From Eretmocerus hayati (Eukaryota; Arthropoda; Insecta; Hymenoptera; Aphelinidae), in NCBI GenBank assembly GCA_029851415.1, contig CM056743.1:97190501-97254500 (forward strand): a DNA stretch of 64,000 bases, in the 5' to 3' direction. The position numbers and the translations under genes were made by a program. Below, piece after piece: positions 8,993 through 19,526 of this stretch (its first letter is position 1; each line of letters starts with the position of its first letter). The notes beneath the pieces are model-generated. The model ran no database searches and was not told the origin of the DNA. It worked only from the letters and a program-made list of their open reading frames with translations.

Positions 8993-9531
8993 CTATCTTT
9001 CTGGTTGAATCTGTAACCTAGAATGATTGAATGGAAATATTTAATATCATTCGCCGCACTCACCATTGAGGAATGAAAACATCATTTATTCAACTTACCT
9101 CCTTTTCAAATCAACCACTTGAATGTTTGGAAGGTGGTGTCTGCAATGCCAGATAAAACCAGCAATTTCTTTAATGTTCCCAATTTTGTAGTACGTTTTT
9201 GGTAAGCATCTATTATAGCCATTTGTGTTCTCATCAATCCCAAAAATTCCATCGTCAAGTCTGTGGTAAGTGAAGACTGATAGAATTGAATGTCCGACAG
9301 TTACCTCAAACACAATTGAAAATCTGTGTGAGACGTTTAAATGTTGATATGCTATACAGTAGTGGATAAATGAATCACCGTAAACGCAATCTCGCTCATA
9401 ATTTATGAGCGCGTTGATTATTTCTAGTTGCCCTAGAAAGAAGAGGAAATGTTATTAAAGAGAGAGAGAGAGAAAGAGAGAGATTGAATCTTTTTTGAGT
9501 AACACTCACCGCCTCTTCCTATTGCGAACAT
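8993..9531 (-). CDS. Small three-exon gene model of unknown function
   Basis: A spliced model on the minus strand. Exon 1 is 9531-9510 (ATG, then donor GTGAGT). Exon 2 starts near 9423 and ends at 9099 with donor GTAAGT. Exon 3 is 9017-8993 after acceptor TTCTAG and ends in TAG. Phases agree (1, then 2) if exon 2 begins after the second CTAG at 9424-9426. The product would be about 120 residues. I do not recognise the protein; it is rich in Ile, Tyr and His, with no signal peptide or clear membrane segment. A TATAAG-like box lies just upstream (about 9565-9575). Intron 1 contains a GA-rich tract. It is divided from the ribonucleotide reductase pseudogene by about 100 bp on the same strand. 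Loss of coding at each splice site fits real introns, but the exons are short. Confidence 0.4.
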
Positions 9532-9626
9532 TGTTGAACTAACACTTTATATGTGTTGATGCTAACTTATAAACTGTTCCTCCTCTCTCCTTATACTTAA
9601 AGCATTAGCAGTGATTTCTTTTTCTT

Positions 9627-10642
9627 TTAAAAGTCCGAATCGATGGTAAACTTTGTGGACCCTCCACTGGACTTCCACCCCTTATGCTCTGATACCGTTA
9701 TGTTGAATGTATGGCTTTTTCCTTTGAAGGAAACCGATTTGACGAATGGAAGACGGTTTCCACCACCAAAGGCTGGCATATTCCCCAAATTCATTAGTAA
9801 CCAGTCAGCAACATATTCAACATGTTGATTCATCAGAGTTCTATCCATTCCGACTGATGTTAGCGGAAGGAACTCATGGATGAATTTCTTCTCCACCTCC
9901 ACAGCACTCATAATAATTTCTTTAACTCTCGCTTCCGATGGTTTCCTTTCAAGACTCTTGAAAAGTATGCATGAAAAATGACTATGTAAGTCATGATCTC
10001 TGTAAATGAGTCTATTTGCATATGAAAGACCTGGTAGGAGATTTCTATGCTCGAACCAGAGAATTACTGTAAAACTGCTGCTGAAGAAGAGTTCTTTGAG
10101 AGCTGTTAATGCTACCAACATCTCAGCAAACGATGTGGAACAGTTGTTAATCCACTTTAGACTTCATTCCATCTTCATCGATATACACTTCTGTATACGT
10201 GACGTGTTGAGGAGGAATTCTCTGTATATGTCATCAGTGACATATGTATCCAGAAGCCGTGCGTACATCTCATGATGGATATTCTCCATGGCTATTTGAA
10301 AGCCGTAGAAGGACCTCGCTTCTGGGATCTGAACTTTCTTACATCAGTTCAGAATTAAATCTTTGTTCACTGTAGTATTTGAGGCGGTAAAAAACGCGAG
10401 AACATGAGAAATGATGTTTCTTTCACTCTCATTTAATTGATTCCAATCAGATATATCCTTGGAAACATCCACCGCCTCAGCAGCCCGGAAGGATCCCTCT
10501 GTTTTTTGTAGAGTCACCAGATGAAAGACCATTCAATTGGGAACAGCACAAATCTATCATGATTTGCTACCAACAGAGGTTCCTCATGTTCCAAGTCCTT
10601 GAGAGGTGCATCATTCTCTAATACCGCATCATACTTAATCAT
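9627..10642 (-). pseudogene. Ribonucleotide reductase small subunit (R2/NrdB-type), degenerate
   Basis: The intact protein would supply the tyrosyl radical for making deoxynucleotides. The reading runs from the ATG at 10642-10640 to the stop at 9629-9627. Recognisable blocks in order: E-E-P-L-L near the N-terminus, S-K-D-I-S-D-W, I-S-H-V-L-A-F-F, the metal/radical block P-E-A-R-S-F-Y-G-F-Q then M-E-N-I-H-H-E-M-Y, the L-P-G-L-S-Y-A-N-R-L-I-Y-R-D helix, and a C-terminal tail ending D-S-D-F, which resembles the R2 tail that docks on the large subunit. It is broken by in-frame stops near 10528, 10345 and 10170 and by a frameshift near 10510. It has no introns, unlike typical animal R2 genes, so a processed retrocopy or capture from a large DNA virus are the two main explanations. 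Spliced neighbours and a viral-length protein leave the second open. Confidence 0.8.
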
Positions 10643-10993
10643 TTTCTCTTGAAAAAGCACAGTTCCCTTTTTTATCTCGAGTTTCTTCCGTTTTTCAACT
10701 ATATTTTTCAAACACATTAAAAAACTTAGAACCACAATCAGTGTGCATGTACACTGTAAATAGAACCAAGTGGTATCAACTTTCACTTCCACAGGTTCTT
10801 CTTTCTTGGCAAACAGTTGAAATATTGACTGACCATGATATGAGTAACAATATCCATGGTCAACACCATGATAAAACACACACAAATCATTTTGATTGCA
10901 GATATGATACACAAGGAGAGACAGAGAGAGAGCACAACGAATAAACAGAGATCTGTTAGACGACTGAATACTCCACAAAGGATTTTTCAACAT
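10643..10993 (-). other. Open frame upstream of and fused to the R2 pseudogene, with hydrophobic segments
   Basis: About 117 codons run in frame into the R2 sequence. Two hydrophobic stretches (one near the start, one near 10690-10740) could be membrane spans, the second followed by a Lys/Arg-rich run. No family is recognised. It may be a remnant of a separate membrane protein, or chance coding upstream of R2. Confidence 0.2.
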
Positions 10994-11054
10994 ATGGTTT
11001 TCCCCCTGTAGAGGAGAAGGAGTTGCATTCGTCTTCCATAAGATATCATAGAGA

Positions 11055-11262
11055 TGGTGTAGTTTGAAGTATGATACGTCCTATACATTCAAAGTTCCAT
11101 TCTAACAGCATGAATGTTAACTGTCTCGGGACAGAAAGAGTGAGCGAGAGAGGTATTGGTGTAGTTTAAACTATAATACTTCCTATACATTTAAAGTTCC
11201 ATTCTAACGGAATGAATGTTCGCAGTCTCGGGTAGCAAGAGTGAGCGAAAGAGGTAAAGAGA
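11055..11262. repeat. Two-copy tandem repeat, period about 102 bp
   Basis: GGTGTAGTTT at about 11057 recurs at about 11158, and the following text (CCTATACATT, AAAGTTCCATTCTAAC, GTCTCGGG, GAGTGAGCGA) is shared with scattered mismatches. It lies between the R2 pseudogene region and the 3' end of the first LINE; nothing else is seen in 10994-11305. Confidence 0.8.
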
Positions 11263-11586
11263 ACTCATCTTGGTGGTAGAGTGAATATTGAAAGAAAGAG
11301 TGGAAGAGATTGATTGATTGATTGATTTGGTTTATTCACCCAGGGACAATGGTTCCCATGGGGCACATGAATGGTACATAAAGTATATAAAATATATAGG
11401 ATTCATATAGATATAAAATTCGAAAATATAAGATTTAAAATATAAAAACAGATAAAAATATAATACATATGTGGGGATCACGTCGTGACGTAACATGATA
11501 TGGGCATGTGATAGTTTTGATCCTCACTCCGAAAACAGGTTAAAAGTATTCAACATTTGGTTTAAGCATGCACACGATACAAGATG

Positions 11587-14545
11587 TTATACGTCACTAT
11601 TCGTATCAAGATCGAGAAGGTATAGGAGTAGGCACTTTTTAAAATTCTTCAGGGACGTTGAGCGAGGCATGGTGGAAATAGCACGCGGTAATTTATTCCA
11701 ATAATGCGAGGCGTTCACGTAAAAAGCGTTTTGCAAAGACGATGTGTGATATTTGGGAACTATAAGGTCTCCAGTCTGGAGGCGAACGGATCTCTGAAGA
11801 CTTGTATTGCATACTTCAACGATGTTTTTAGCCAGATACAAAGGCTTATGGGTTTGAAGGATCTGATACAGAGAGCTAGCTAGAAAGTACTCTCGTCGAG
11901 CTTTTACCGTGAGCCACCCTAGGCGCTTGCGATAGGGGGTAACATGATCTCTCCAAGGGATATTTCCAAACACGAAACGAGTACACGCGTTTTGGGCCCG
12001 CTGGAGCCTGAGGTTTTGTCCCTCGGTTAGATCATGATAAACAAGGCAGGCATGGTCAAAGTAAGGGAGGATGAGTGATTGAACGAGCGATTTGCGGAGA
12101 GAAAATGAGAGGGCATGTTGATGGGGACGCAGTTGACGGAGAGTGCCAAAGACGCGCTGACAAATAGACGATACTTGTTTCTGCCAGTTAAGATCGGCAG
12201 TAAGCCAAATTCCAAGGTTCTTAGTTTCGGTCACAAAGTCAATTGAAGTGCCACCAATTGTAATGGGTGATAGGTCATCTATATTCAAGAGACGGAGGTT
12301 TTCATTGCTACCAAGGATCATAACTTTTGTCTTCTTGAGATTCAAGCTAAGTCCATTCATGATGGCCCATGCCTGGATCGCGTTAGAATTTTTCTCAACC
12401 ACTTTGAGAGCTTCCTTGAGCTCGTACCGGTGGCAACTTCTGTAAATCTGGGTATCATCGGCGTAAATCATGTGCCGTGTATAGCACAGAACTTCCGGCA
12501 GGTCATTGATGAAGATGGAGAACAAGAGGGGACCCAGGACTGAGCCTTGGGGGACCCCTGCAGTTGTATTTAGCCAGTCTGATACCGTCCCACCATCATC
12601 AATGACTGCTTGGCAGCGGTCTGCAAGATACGACAGAAACCACCGTGTAGTATGATTACTCACATTGAAGGAACGGAGTTTTTCGATTAAAATTTGATGC
12701 GGAATTTTGTCGAAAGCTTTGGAAAAGTCGAAAAGTACGAGAATCGTGTACATTGACTGGTCTATTCCCTTGCGCACATCATCTAGGACCCCTAGCAAAG
12801 CAGTCTGAGTGCTGTGACCCTCTCGGAAACCAGCTTGACGAGGGTCAAGAAGTTCATAATCTTCGATAAATTGTTTGAGCTGGTCTGAGACTACCTTTTC
12901 AAGAATTTTTGAGCACTCAGAAAGCTTTGCTATGGGTCTCAGGTCCGATAAGTCTATGAGATTATTCGTTTTAGGAATAGGAGTAATAAGTGTGTACTTC
13001 CAGAGTTCAGGAAAAGACGCATACTCAATACTTGAATTGAAAATATCAGTGAGGGGTTCAAGAATGATTGGACAGGACGTGAGCAGATTCCGGACCGTGA
13101 AATGATCAATGCCAGAACTTTTTGATTTTAGCGAGCGAATGATACTCAGGACATCGTTTTGGTTGGTTGGTGACAGTGAAAATAAGGGAATGTTGATATG
13201 AGGTTGGTGACTGAGTTGATGGTAATGATAGTGATTTAGGGGCGTGGGAGGAGGGTTGGAAATAGAGGCGAAATGGGCATTAATTGCTTCAGGAGAGAAG
13301 GTTCGGAAAGGAGAGAGGGAACGGGAGTTGACTATGCCTAGTCCGTTGAGGGTACTCCATAGCCTGTTGGAGCTCTGAGAAATAGCAATTTGGGACGAGT
13401 AATATTGGTTCTTGGCCTTTCGTAGTAGTTTCTGGACTTGGGATCTGAGTGCTCGGTATCGTTGTTTCAGTACAGGACACTCAGTATTACGCGCCTTCTT
13501 ATAAAGAGAGTCACGTTCTTTCATTAAAGTACGAATATCGTTGTTAACCCAAGGTTTATTTCGAGCGGTAATGGTATATGTTTTAAAAGGAGCTGATTGG
13601 TCGAGGGCAGAAGTGATTGACTGGTTGAAAATGGCTACTTTGTCGTAAAGACTTGCATTTGATGGGAAAGAAGCAAAGTTGAGTGACAAATCATCGAGAT
13701 AACGTTCCAGACTGAAATTTTTAAAGTTCCTCCTAGTTACAAGTTTTGGCTCTCTCGTGGTCTTCGTGAATTGGAATTTGAGATCAATCCGGTCATGTCC
13801 GATTGAAAAAGGTGCATCTGACTTAGAGTAGTCAACAACATCATCAAGCGAGCTAACAATGAATAAGTCGATCCATGTGTGAGAGGACTGTCTCTCAGCA
13901 TTCAAAGTGTGATGCGTGGGATCAGATGGAACCAAGTGAAGTGAGTAATCACGTAAGGCTTTATGGACGTATTCAGATTTGAAATCGTTTATGGCCATGT
14001 TACAGTTTAGATCATCTGTAATGACAACTTTAGGATATTTAGGAAGTAAGGTAGACAAGACCTCGAAAAATTCATTAGGGAGACGCGCATCAGGAGGCCT
14101 GTAAATAACGGAAACAAGTAAGGTATCGTTGCCCTCCTTGGATCTCACAGATCATGAATTCAGGAAAATTCTTGCGCGAGGAGTCCGATTTTACGAAAAC
14201 TTTAAAATTGATTGTTTCAGCAAAATAGATAGCTATTCCACCACCCGAGCGGCCCACTCTGTCGTTCCGGACGATTGTAAAATTGTCTACTCCAACACTT
14301 GTATCAGTATCGAGTTCGTTGAGGTGACTCTCAGTTATAGCAAAGACATCAAAAGAATTATCACAGAGAAAAGCTTCAACATTATCACGGTATTTCACAA
14401 GACTATAAATATTAACATGAGAGATCCTCAAACTAGGTACAGTATTCGCGTGCAGCTGCTCGTCGAACCATTTTCCGTATGTCCAAAGCGGACGTAATTG
14501 AGATTCTGTCTGACTGAGCATTCTTACGTAGAAAAATTGATCCAT
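11587..14545 (-). pseudogene. LINE ORF2: endonuclease and reverse transcriptase, frameshifted
   Basis: The AP-type endonuclease begins near 14420 (N-I-Y-S-L then A-I-T-E-S-H and G-G-G-I-A-I-Y). The frame shifts near 14140-14150, so the endonuclease is split across two frames. In the second frame the G-D-F-N site reads D-D-L-N; S-H-T-W-I-D and a conserved H-D follow. RT motifs are clear: L-F-D-F-S-K-A-F-D, A-G-V-P-Q-G-S-V-L-G-P-L-L-F, and Y-A-D-D at about 12460. The C-terminal thumb region is complete and the frame ends at 11587. No RNase H domain is seen. The RT type (Y-A-D-D-T-Q-I-Y) points to CR1 or a close clade. One frameshift is the only lesion, so the copy is fairly recent. Confidence 0.85.
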
Positions 14546-15596
14546 TCCTTACCCATATTCTTTCATACCCACGGGACTTGGCAGCGGCGCGAGCTTTGCC
14601 AAGAAGCTTATAGACCTGCGGTGGCAGATATTCATTTAGGAAAAGTTTACGTTGAAGGCGATCGGCTAACTCAGGAAAAATTTCAGCCACTGGTAGGTCA
14701 CCGTGGGAGAGTTTGAGACGCATAATTTCATTACGGACTTGGGACAATTTACATCTAACAAATAAAGTGAAAAGTTGTTGACCAGGAGACGCGCTTGCCT
14801 CATCAGCACTCGAAATCGTCTGATTCCGCCGGGTAATTCTCAGTACATCGGATAAAAATTTCTGCGACTTGATTTTAAGGAATATGCGTTCAACAATTTC
14901 ATTATCAGAGAGGGTGGTCTCTTGCGGCAAACCTGATATGATTATGTCAGCATTAGATTCTTGACCCGTAACAGGCGTGCCCCCTTTTTTCAGATTTTCC
15001 ATTTCAAGATAAACTTGGGCCAATTTAGCTTCAAGATCCTTCAGTCGGGTCTCCTGCCCTTGAATCATTGTGGTGAAGGTAGTAATTTGCGACTCGATTG
15101 CAGCGATGCGACTGGTATTTTGTGCATTTTGATCTACGATTGTCAAAAGGTTGTGAAAAATTGCATTCATTTTCTGATCAGAGTCGAGTTCAGCAAATTT
15201 GGCTAGTGTTTCATCTCTAGTCGAAGGTTGAGCAGAAGATTGTACTGGAGCGACTTGTTGAGAGATAGCATTATTTGATTTAGGCATTGTACTGGATGAG
15301 TGAGACATAGCTGAATGAGACTGAGACGCTGCCGGGTTAAACGTGAAATTGGTGGGCTGAAAAGTGGATAAAGGAGTGCCCGGCGTGCCACTATCAGAAC
15401 TGAGCATGTTATCAGCACCGGCTGCTCTACAATTTATGTCCACTCTTGTGCGATTAAATGTATTGACGCAGCACCGACGAGCACCAGAAGTTCTTATGTA
15501 TGCCCGAGCACAGCCTGTATGAAATACTGCGTTACACTCTTCACAATAAAATAGCTTGTCTCTCACATTCCCGTTGCATCTCTCGCACGTAGGCAT
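14433..15596 (-). CDS. LINE ORF1 with N-terminal PHD-like zinc finger
   Basis: A 387-residue RNA-binding/chaperone-type ORF1 protein. Residues 4-45 hold a C-X2-C...C-X2-C...H-X2-C...C-C pattern typical of the PHD finger found in ORF1 of CR1-like elements. A Ser/Gln-rich linker follows, then a coiled-coil-like stretch (about 150-200) and a basic C-terminal domain (about 220-350). The end overlaps the beginning of ORF2 by about 110 bp in another frame. The ATG at 15596-15594 immediately precedes the finger, which makes it the natural start. Confidence 0.8.
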   Translation of the reverse strand: MPTCERCNGNVRDKLFYCEECNAVFHTGCARAYIRTSGARRCCVNTFNRTRVDINCRAAGADNMLSSDSGTPGTPLSTFQPTNFTFNPAASQSHSAMSHSSSTMPKSNNAISQQVAPVQSSAQPSTRDETLAKFAELDSDQKMNAIFHNLLTIVDQNAQNTSRIAAIESQITTFTTMIQGQETRLKDLEAKLAQVYLEMENLKKGGTPVTGQESNADIIISGLPQETTLSDNEIVERIFLKIKSQKFLSDVLRITRRNQTISSADEASASPGQQLFTLFVRCKLSQVRNEIMRLKLSHGDLPVAEIFPELADRLQRKLFLNEYLPPQVYKLLGKARAAAKSRGYERIWVRNGSIFLRKNAQSDRISITSALDIRKMVRRAAAREYCT

Positions 15597-15620
15597 CCGA
15601 CTTATATGGCAGGGCCAATG

Positions 15621-16116
15621 GTACTTATCTATTATGGCGATTATTATAAATACAGTATTCGGGATACTGCTACTGGATGATTTTGTGCATCTGTCACGCT
15701 TATAGAAGCAGACGACTAGCCTTCAGTGGCGTCGATAGCAAAATTGCGCCAGGCATGCGCAGTGGCATTGGTATGCGTACCGGCTGACGACGAGGGTCCA
15801 GTGGCGTCGGCAGCAAATTTGCTTCGGGCAGGATCCAGTGGCGTCGGCAGCAAATTTGCATCGGGCATGCGCAGTAGCGTTGATTCGGGCGCCAGAAATG
15901 TCTGCTTACTCGGAAAGAGTATTGAATGAGTTTTTCAGGGTTGGATATTTCTCCCAGGCTCGAGATGGGAGCCAGGCAGTGTATGCTCCAAGGACGAGAG
16001 CCTGCAGGAGAAGTCCATCCTGTGAAAATTAACCACTCGGGACAGTGAATTACTGGTTAATAATAGGATCTCTGGGGAGCGATATCAAGTACGTGTGTTC
16101 TCAACTCACCAGCGCC

Positions 16117-16118
<2 letters not shown>
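15621..16118. repeat. Intervening DNA with short GC-rich tandem repeats
   Basis: At 15723, 15799 and 15836 the motif CAGTGGCGTCG(A/G)(T/C)AGC recurs, each followed by AAA(A/T)TTGC and sometimes GGCATGCGCAGT. Spacing is about 76 and 37 bp. The frames it leaves open are by-products of the repeat. No gene is seen between the two LINEs. Confidence 0.65.

Positions 16119-16154
<36 letters not shown>
16119..16154. repeat. (GA)n microsatellite abutting a LINE 3' tail
   Basis: A run of about 18 AG units directly adjoins the (TTAGA)n-like tail of LINE copy 2. Confidence 0.95.
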
Positions 16155-16159
<5 letters not shown>

Positions 16160-16593
16160 GATTAGATTAGTGTTTATTTCAGTCACGGCGTACTACCCCA
16201 TCTGACCCAAAAGAATCATACAAATGCATATGAACTTATAAACTAAAATTCAAAATAATTTCAAAAGTAAGTGGAGGAGCAATTTTATAACAGATGGACC
16301 TAACAAATAACAAAATGGGCGAGAATAACTCTCGGTAGTGAGAGGAAGCGTGAGAAAAAGGATGGATAACAGTGGCTAGGAAACTGGATAAATAGAAGAA
16401 CATTTGAAATACTCGTGAAAAGCACCTATGATTAGAAGGAATTGAATAAATAAATATATATGTATATCTAAATATAGTACAAGGAATGTTTCAAAGAATA
16501 CTTAACAATTTATATCAAAAGTGAAACTCAAGTGTCTTATAGAAAAATATAGCAATAATACAGTATAGGGTGGTTGGCTTGGTGAGCTTAAAG

Positions 16594-19437
16594 TCACCTT
16601 ATTCCTTCGACGGCAACACGCGTCTTCCAGTCTGATTTATCTTCCTCCATGAGTTTAGCAAAAAGCTGTGACTTGAAAAGCGTTGAGTGTCTGTGCTCAT
16701 GGGGAATATGGGGAATGTGCGGGATGGAGTTCAGGATTTCGGAAGCTTGATAATGAAACGAATTTTTCAAGGATTCGGTCCTAGGTGTGGAGACGAGGAA
16801 GGGTTTACGGGTGTTTCTCTCAGAACGTCTAATGTACGGGTTATCGTCTAGCAAAGAAAAATGCCTTGTGATGTAGCTTGGGTTTTTGTTTGCTACGATA
16901 TTGAAGGCTAAGGATCCAAGAAGGAATTTCCTTCTCCTCGCTGTGGATAGCCAGCCTAGTGCGATTCGATGTGGGGTTACGTGACCTCTAAAGGGGATGT
17001 TGCCGATTACGAATCTCACACAAGCATTGAGAGCCCTCTGTAGCAGAAGATCTTCGCCTGCCGTTACATCATTGTATATGATACTACCGTAATCAAAAAT
17101 TGGGAAGATGAGAGATTCTACTAGGTTCTTGCGGAGATTTCGTGAAAGGGAGTGCTTATGAAATTTCAGGGATCTGAGAGATCGGTGCACTTTCATGATC
17201 GTGGCTTTAACTTGTAGTTTCCATGAGAGATCAGGAGATATCAGCAGACCCAAGTTTTTGCATTTCGTCACATATGGAAGCTCGCTATTTCCGATTCTGA
17301 TTTTCGGAAGTGTGGCAATATCGATATCTCGAAGGTATGCTGCACTGCCGAGAATCATCACCACAGATTTGTCGAAATTTAGAGAAAGTTCGTGGTCAAC
17401 CGCCCACCCAGCTATAGAGAGTGCATCAGTGGAGAGCTTTTGAATACCATCTGATATGCAGTTGGGAAAGCAATGCACGTAAATCTGGGTATCGTCAGCG
17501 TATATCATGTAGCGGGCAAATTTGAGGGCAAGAGGAAGGTCATTTATGTAAATTGCAAAAAGGAGTGGTCCGAGGACACTTCCTTGGGGAACGCCAGATG
17601 TTACCCTGATCCACTCTGATATACTGCCTTTTTCATCCACCACAGCTTGCAGGCGGTTGTATAAATAGTTTGTGAGCAGTTTGATAGATTTGTCCGAGCA
17701 CTTGAAATTTTTGAGTTTTTGCAGTAGGATATGATGTGGAACAGTGTCAAATGCCTTGGAAAAATCGAATAAAATGAGCAGTGTGATTTTCCTCTCATCA
17801 ATAGCTTTTCGAACATCTTCTGTAAGACCGAGCAGAGCTGTGGTTGTGCTGTGGCCACGCCGAAAACCAGCTTGTCTTTCGTTGAGCAATTTATTCTTTT
17901 CTATATAGCCTATAAGCTGTTGATGTAGTAGTTTCTCGAAGATTTTTGACACTTCAGATAGCTTTGAGATGGGTCTAGTGTCAGATGGAGTTTTGGGGTT
18001 CTTGGATTTGAGCAGAGGCATCAGGAGGGTTTTCGACCAACTTGAGGGGTAAACTGCGGTGTCAATAATCTCGTTAAAAAGAACAGTCAGGTGAGGTACT
18101 ACAGAAGGGGCTGATTTTTTCAACATCTCGGTGGAAATGCCATCTAGTCCGAAGGATTTGGAAGTAGATGACATGATGGCACTCAAGACAGTGCTTTCTG
18201 AAACATTTTCAAAAGAGAAAAGAGTCTCTGGACTTGCTTGCAACTCTGATATGGTATTTTGTGTGAACATATCAGTTCTTGGTGAAGGTTTGCAGTTTAT
18301 GGTGGCGTAAAAATTGTTGAGTTGATCTGCAGTGAAATACAAGAATGGAGACGGGAATTGGGACTTAGACAAACCAAGCTTTCTGATCTCCGACCACTTT
18401 GACCTTGAGTCCGGAGCATCATTGAGTCGCGAGGTGATGTACAAATTCTTTGCTGAGTCTAGTTTGTTTGAGATGTCTTTCCTCAGTGACAGGAAACGTT
18501 CATAGAGACGAGGCGAGTTATAACGTTTTGCTGTTTTATAACAGCGATCACGCTCACGCATGAGTTTCTTGATTTCGATTGTAACCCACGGTTTTCGTCT
18601 TGTCGAGATCTGGATTTCTCTAATAGGTGCTATCAAATCAAACGTACGCAATAGAGTTCCAGAGAAAAAATCTACATCTTCGTTCACTGTATGGGTCAAT
18701 ATAGGGTGAGACTTTTCAGGGACTAAAGATAGCTTATCTTGCAAGATTGAGTGAATGAGATTGGTGTCAACATTTCTCAGGCTTCGAGTTTTGATGTGCT
18801 TCTGCGTGTGGGGAGGTTTATAAAAGAAAAAATTCATATCAATGATATCGTGACCAGCAATGAAAGGGGAATCAGATTTTTTGTAATTGTAAACAGAAGA
18901 TGCAGCTCCTGTAATGAATACGTCGAGCCATGTATGAGATGGTGGTTTGTCTTTACAAAAAGTATGGTGAGTGGCATCTGAAAGGACTAAATGGAGAGGA
19001 CGTGACTCGATCGCATTCCGAAGATACTCTGCGTCATGTTTATTACTGAGCAGGTCAGCATTGAAATCTCCAGTTATGATAATATTAAAATAGTTGCCAA
19101 GTAGTGGGGTGATAATTTGAAGAAATTCTTTCGGGTATAAACCATGTGGACGACGATAAACGACTGAGAAAAGAATTTTCTGATCGCGATAGCCGATCTC
19201 AGCTATAATGAATTCGGGAGAATTATCGAATTCGGGATCAGATTGTGCTAAAATTGACGCTGTGAACTGGTTCCTGATGTAAATTCCCACGCCTCCACCC
19301 TGCTTACCAGTTCTGTCCAACCTCATGAAATTATAACCTTCAATCTCTAATAAACTCACTGCATCACGATCCTTCAAAAGAGTTTCTGTTACTGCAAAAA
19401 TATCATATGAATTTTCAAGACAATGAGATGAAATCAA
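16594..19437 (-). CDS. LINE ORF2: endonuclease and reverse transcriptase, intact
   Basis: At least 947 residues with no stop. The frame stays open upstream to about 19500 through an A-N-V-N-G-L-R endonuclease start motif, so the true N-terminus is a little beyond 19437. Endonuclease motifs: A-V-T-E-T, G-G-G-V-G-I-Y, I-T-G-D-F-N, S-H-T-W-L-D and G-H-D. RT motifs: L-F-D-F-S-K-A-F-D, S-G-V-P-Q-G-S-V-L-G-P-L-L-F and M-I-Y-A-D-D near 17505. The product nicks target DNA and primes reverse transcription there. All catalytic residues I can identify are kept, so this copy may be autonomous. Confidence 0.9.
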   Translation of the reverse strand: MISSHCLENSYDIFAVTETLLKDRDAVSLLEIEGYNFMRLDRTGKQGGGVGIYIRNQFTASILAQSDPEFDNSPEFIIAEIGYRDQKILFSVVYRRPHGLYPKEFLQIITPLLGNYFNIIITGDFNADLLSNKHDAEYLRNAIESRPLHLVLSDATHHTFCKDKPPSHTWLDVFITGAASSVYNYKKSDSPFIAGHDIIDMNFFFYKPPHTQKHIKTRSLRNVDTNLIHSILQDKLSLVPEKSHPILTHTVNEDVDFFSGTLLRTFDLIAPIREIQISTRRKPWVTIEIKKLMRERDRCYKTAKRYNSPRLYERFLSLRKDISNKLDSAKNLYITSRLNDAPDSRSKWSEIRKLGLSKSQFPSPFLYFTADQLNNFYATINCKPSPRTDMFTQNTISELQASPETLFSFENVSESTVLSAIMSSTSKSFGLDGISTEMLKKSAPSVVPHLTVLFNEIIDTAVYPSSWSKTLLMPLLKSKNPKTPSDTRPISKLSEVSKIFEKLLHQQLIGYIEKNKLLNERQAGFRRGHSTTTALLGLTEDVRKAIDERKITLLILFDFSKAFDTVPHHILLQKLKNFKCSDKSIKLLTNYLYNRLQAVVDEKGSISEWIRVTSGVPQGSVLGPLLFAIYINDLPLALKFARYMIYADDTQIYVHCFPNCISDGIQKLSTDALSIAGWAVDHELSLNFDKSVVMILGSAAYLRDIDIATLPKIRIGNSELPYVTKCKNLGLLISPDLSWKLQVKATIMKVHRSLRSLKFHKHSLSRNLRKNLVESLIFPIFDYGSIIYNDVTAGEDLLLQRALNACVRFVIGNIPFRGHVTPHRIALGWLSTARRRKFLLGSLAFNIVANKNPSYITRHFSLLDDNPYIRRSERNTRKPFLVSTPRTESLKNSFHYQASEILNSIPHIPHIPHEHRHSTLFKSQLFAKLMEEDKSDWKTRVAVEGIR

Positions 19438-19526
19438 ATTAAAATGGGACCTCAGTCCATTTACGTTCGCGTGAGCAACTTTTATGAAACTAGAGAGATT
19501 TGGGCAGAGGGTTTTTTTGAAGATAG

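Larger units (their letters stand above)
11308..15620 (-). mobile_element. CR1/Jockey-superfamily LINE, copy 1
   Basis: A two-ORF non-LTR retrotransposon on the minus strand: ORF1 with a PHD-like zinc finger, ORF2 with endonuclease and reverse transcriptase. Its 3' end is marked by an (AATC)n tail at about 11308-11325 rather than poly(A), as is common in CR1-type elements. The 3' UTR (about 11330-11586) is AT-rich. The 5' border near 15620 is approximate. Confidence 0.8.

Noticed and set aside
9560..9580. TATAAG near the small spliced gene as a baculovirus/nudivirus late promoter
   Set aside because: A four- to six-base match is too weak to support a viral promoter class.
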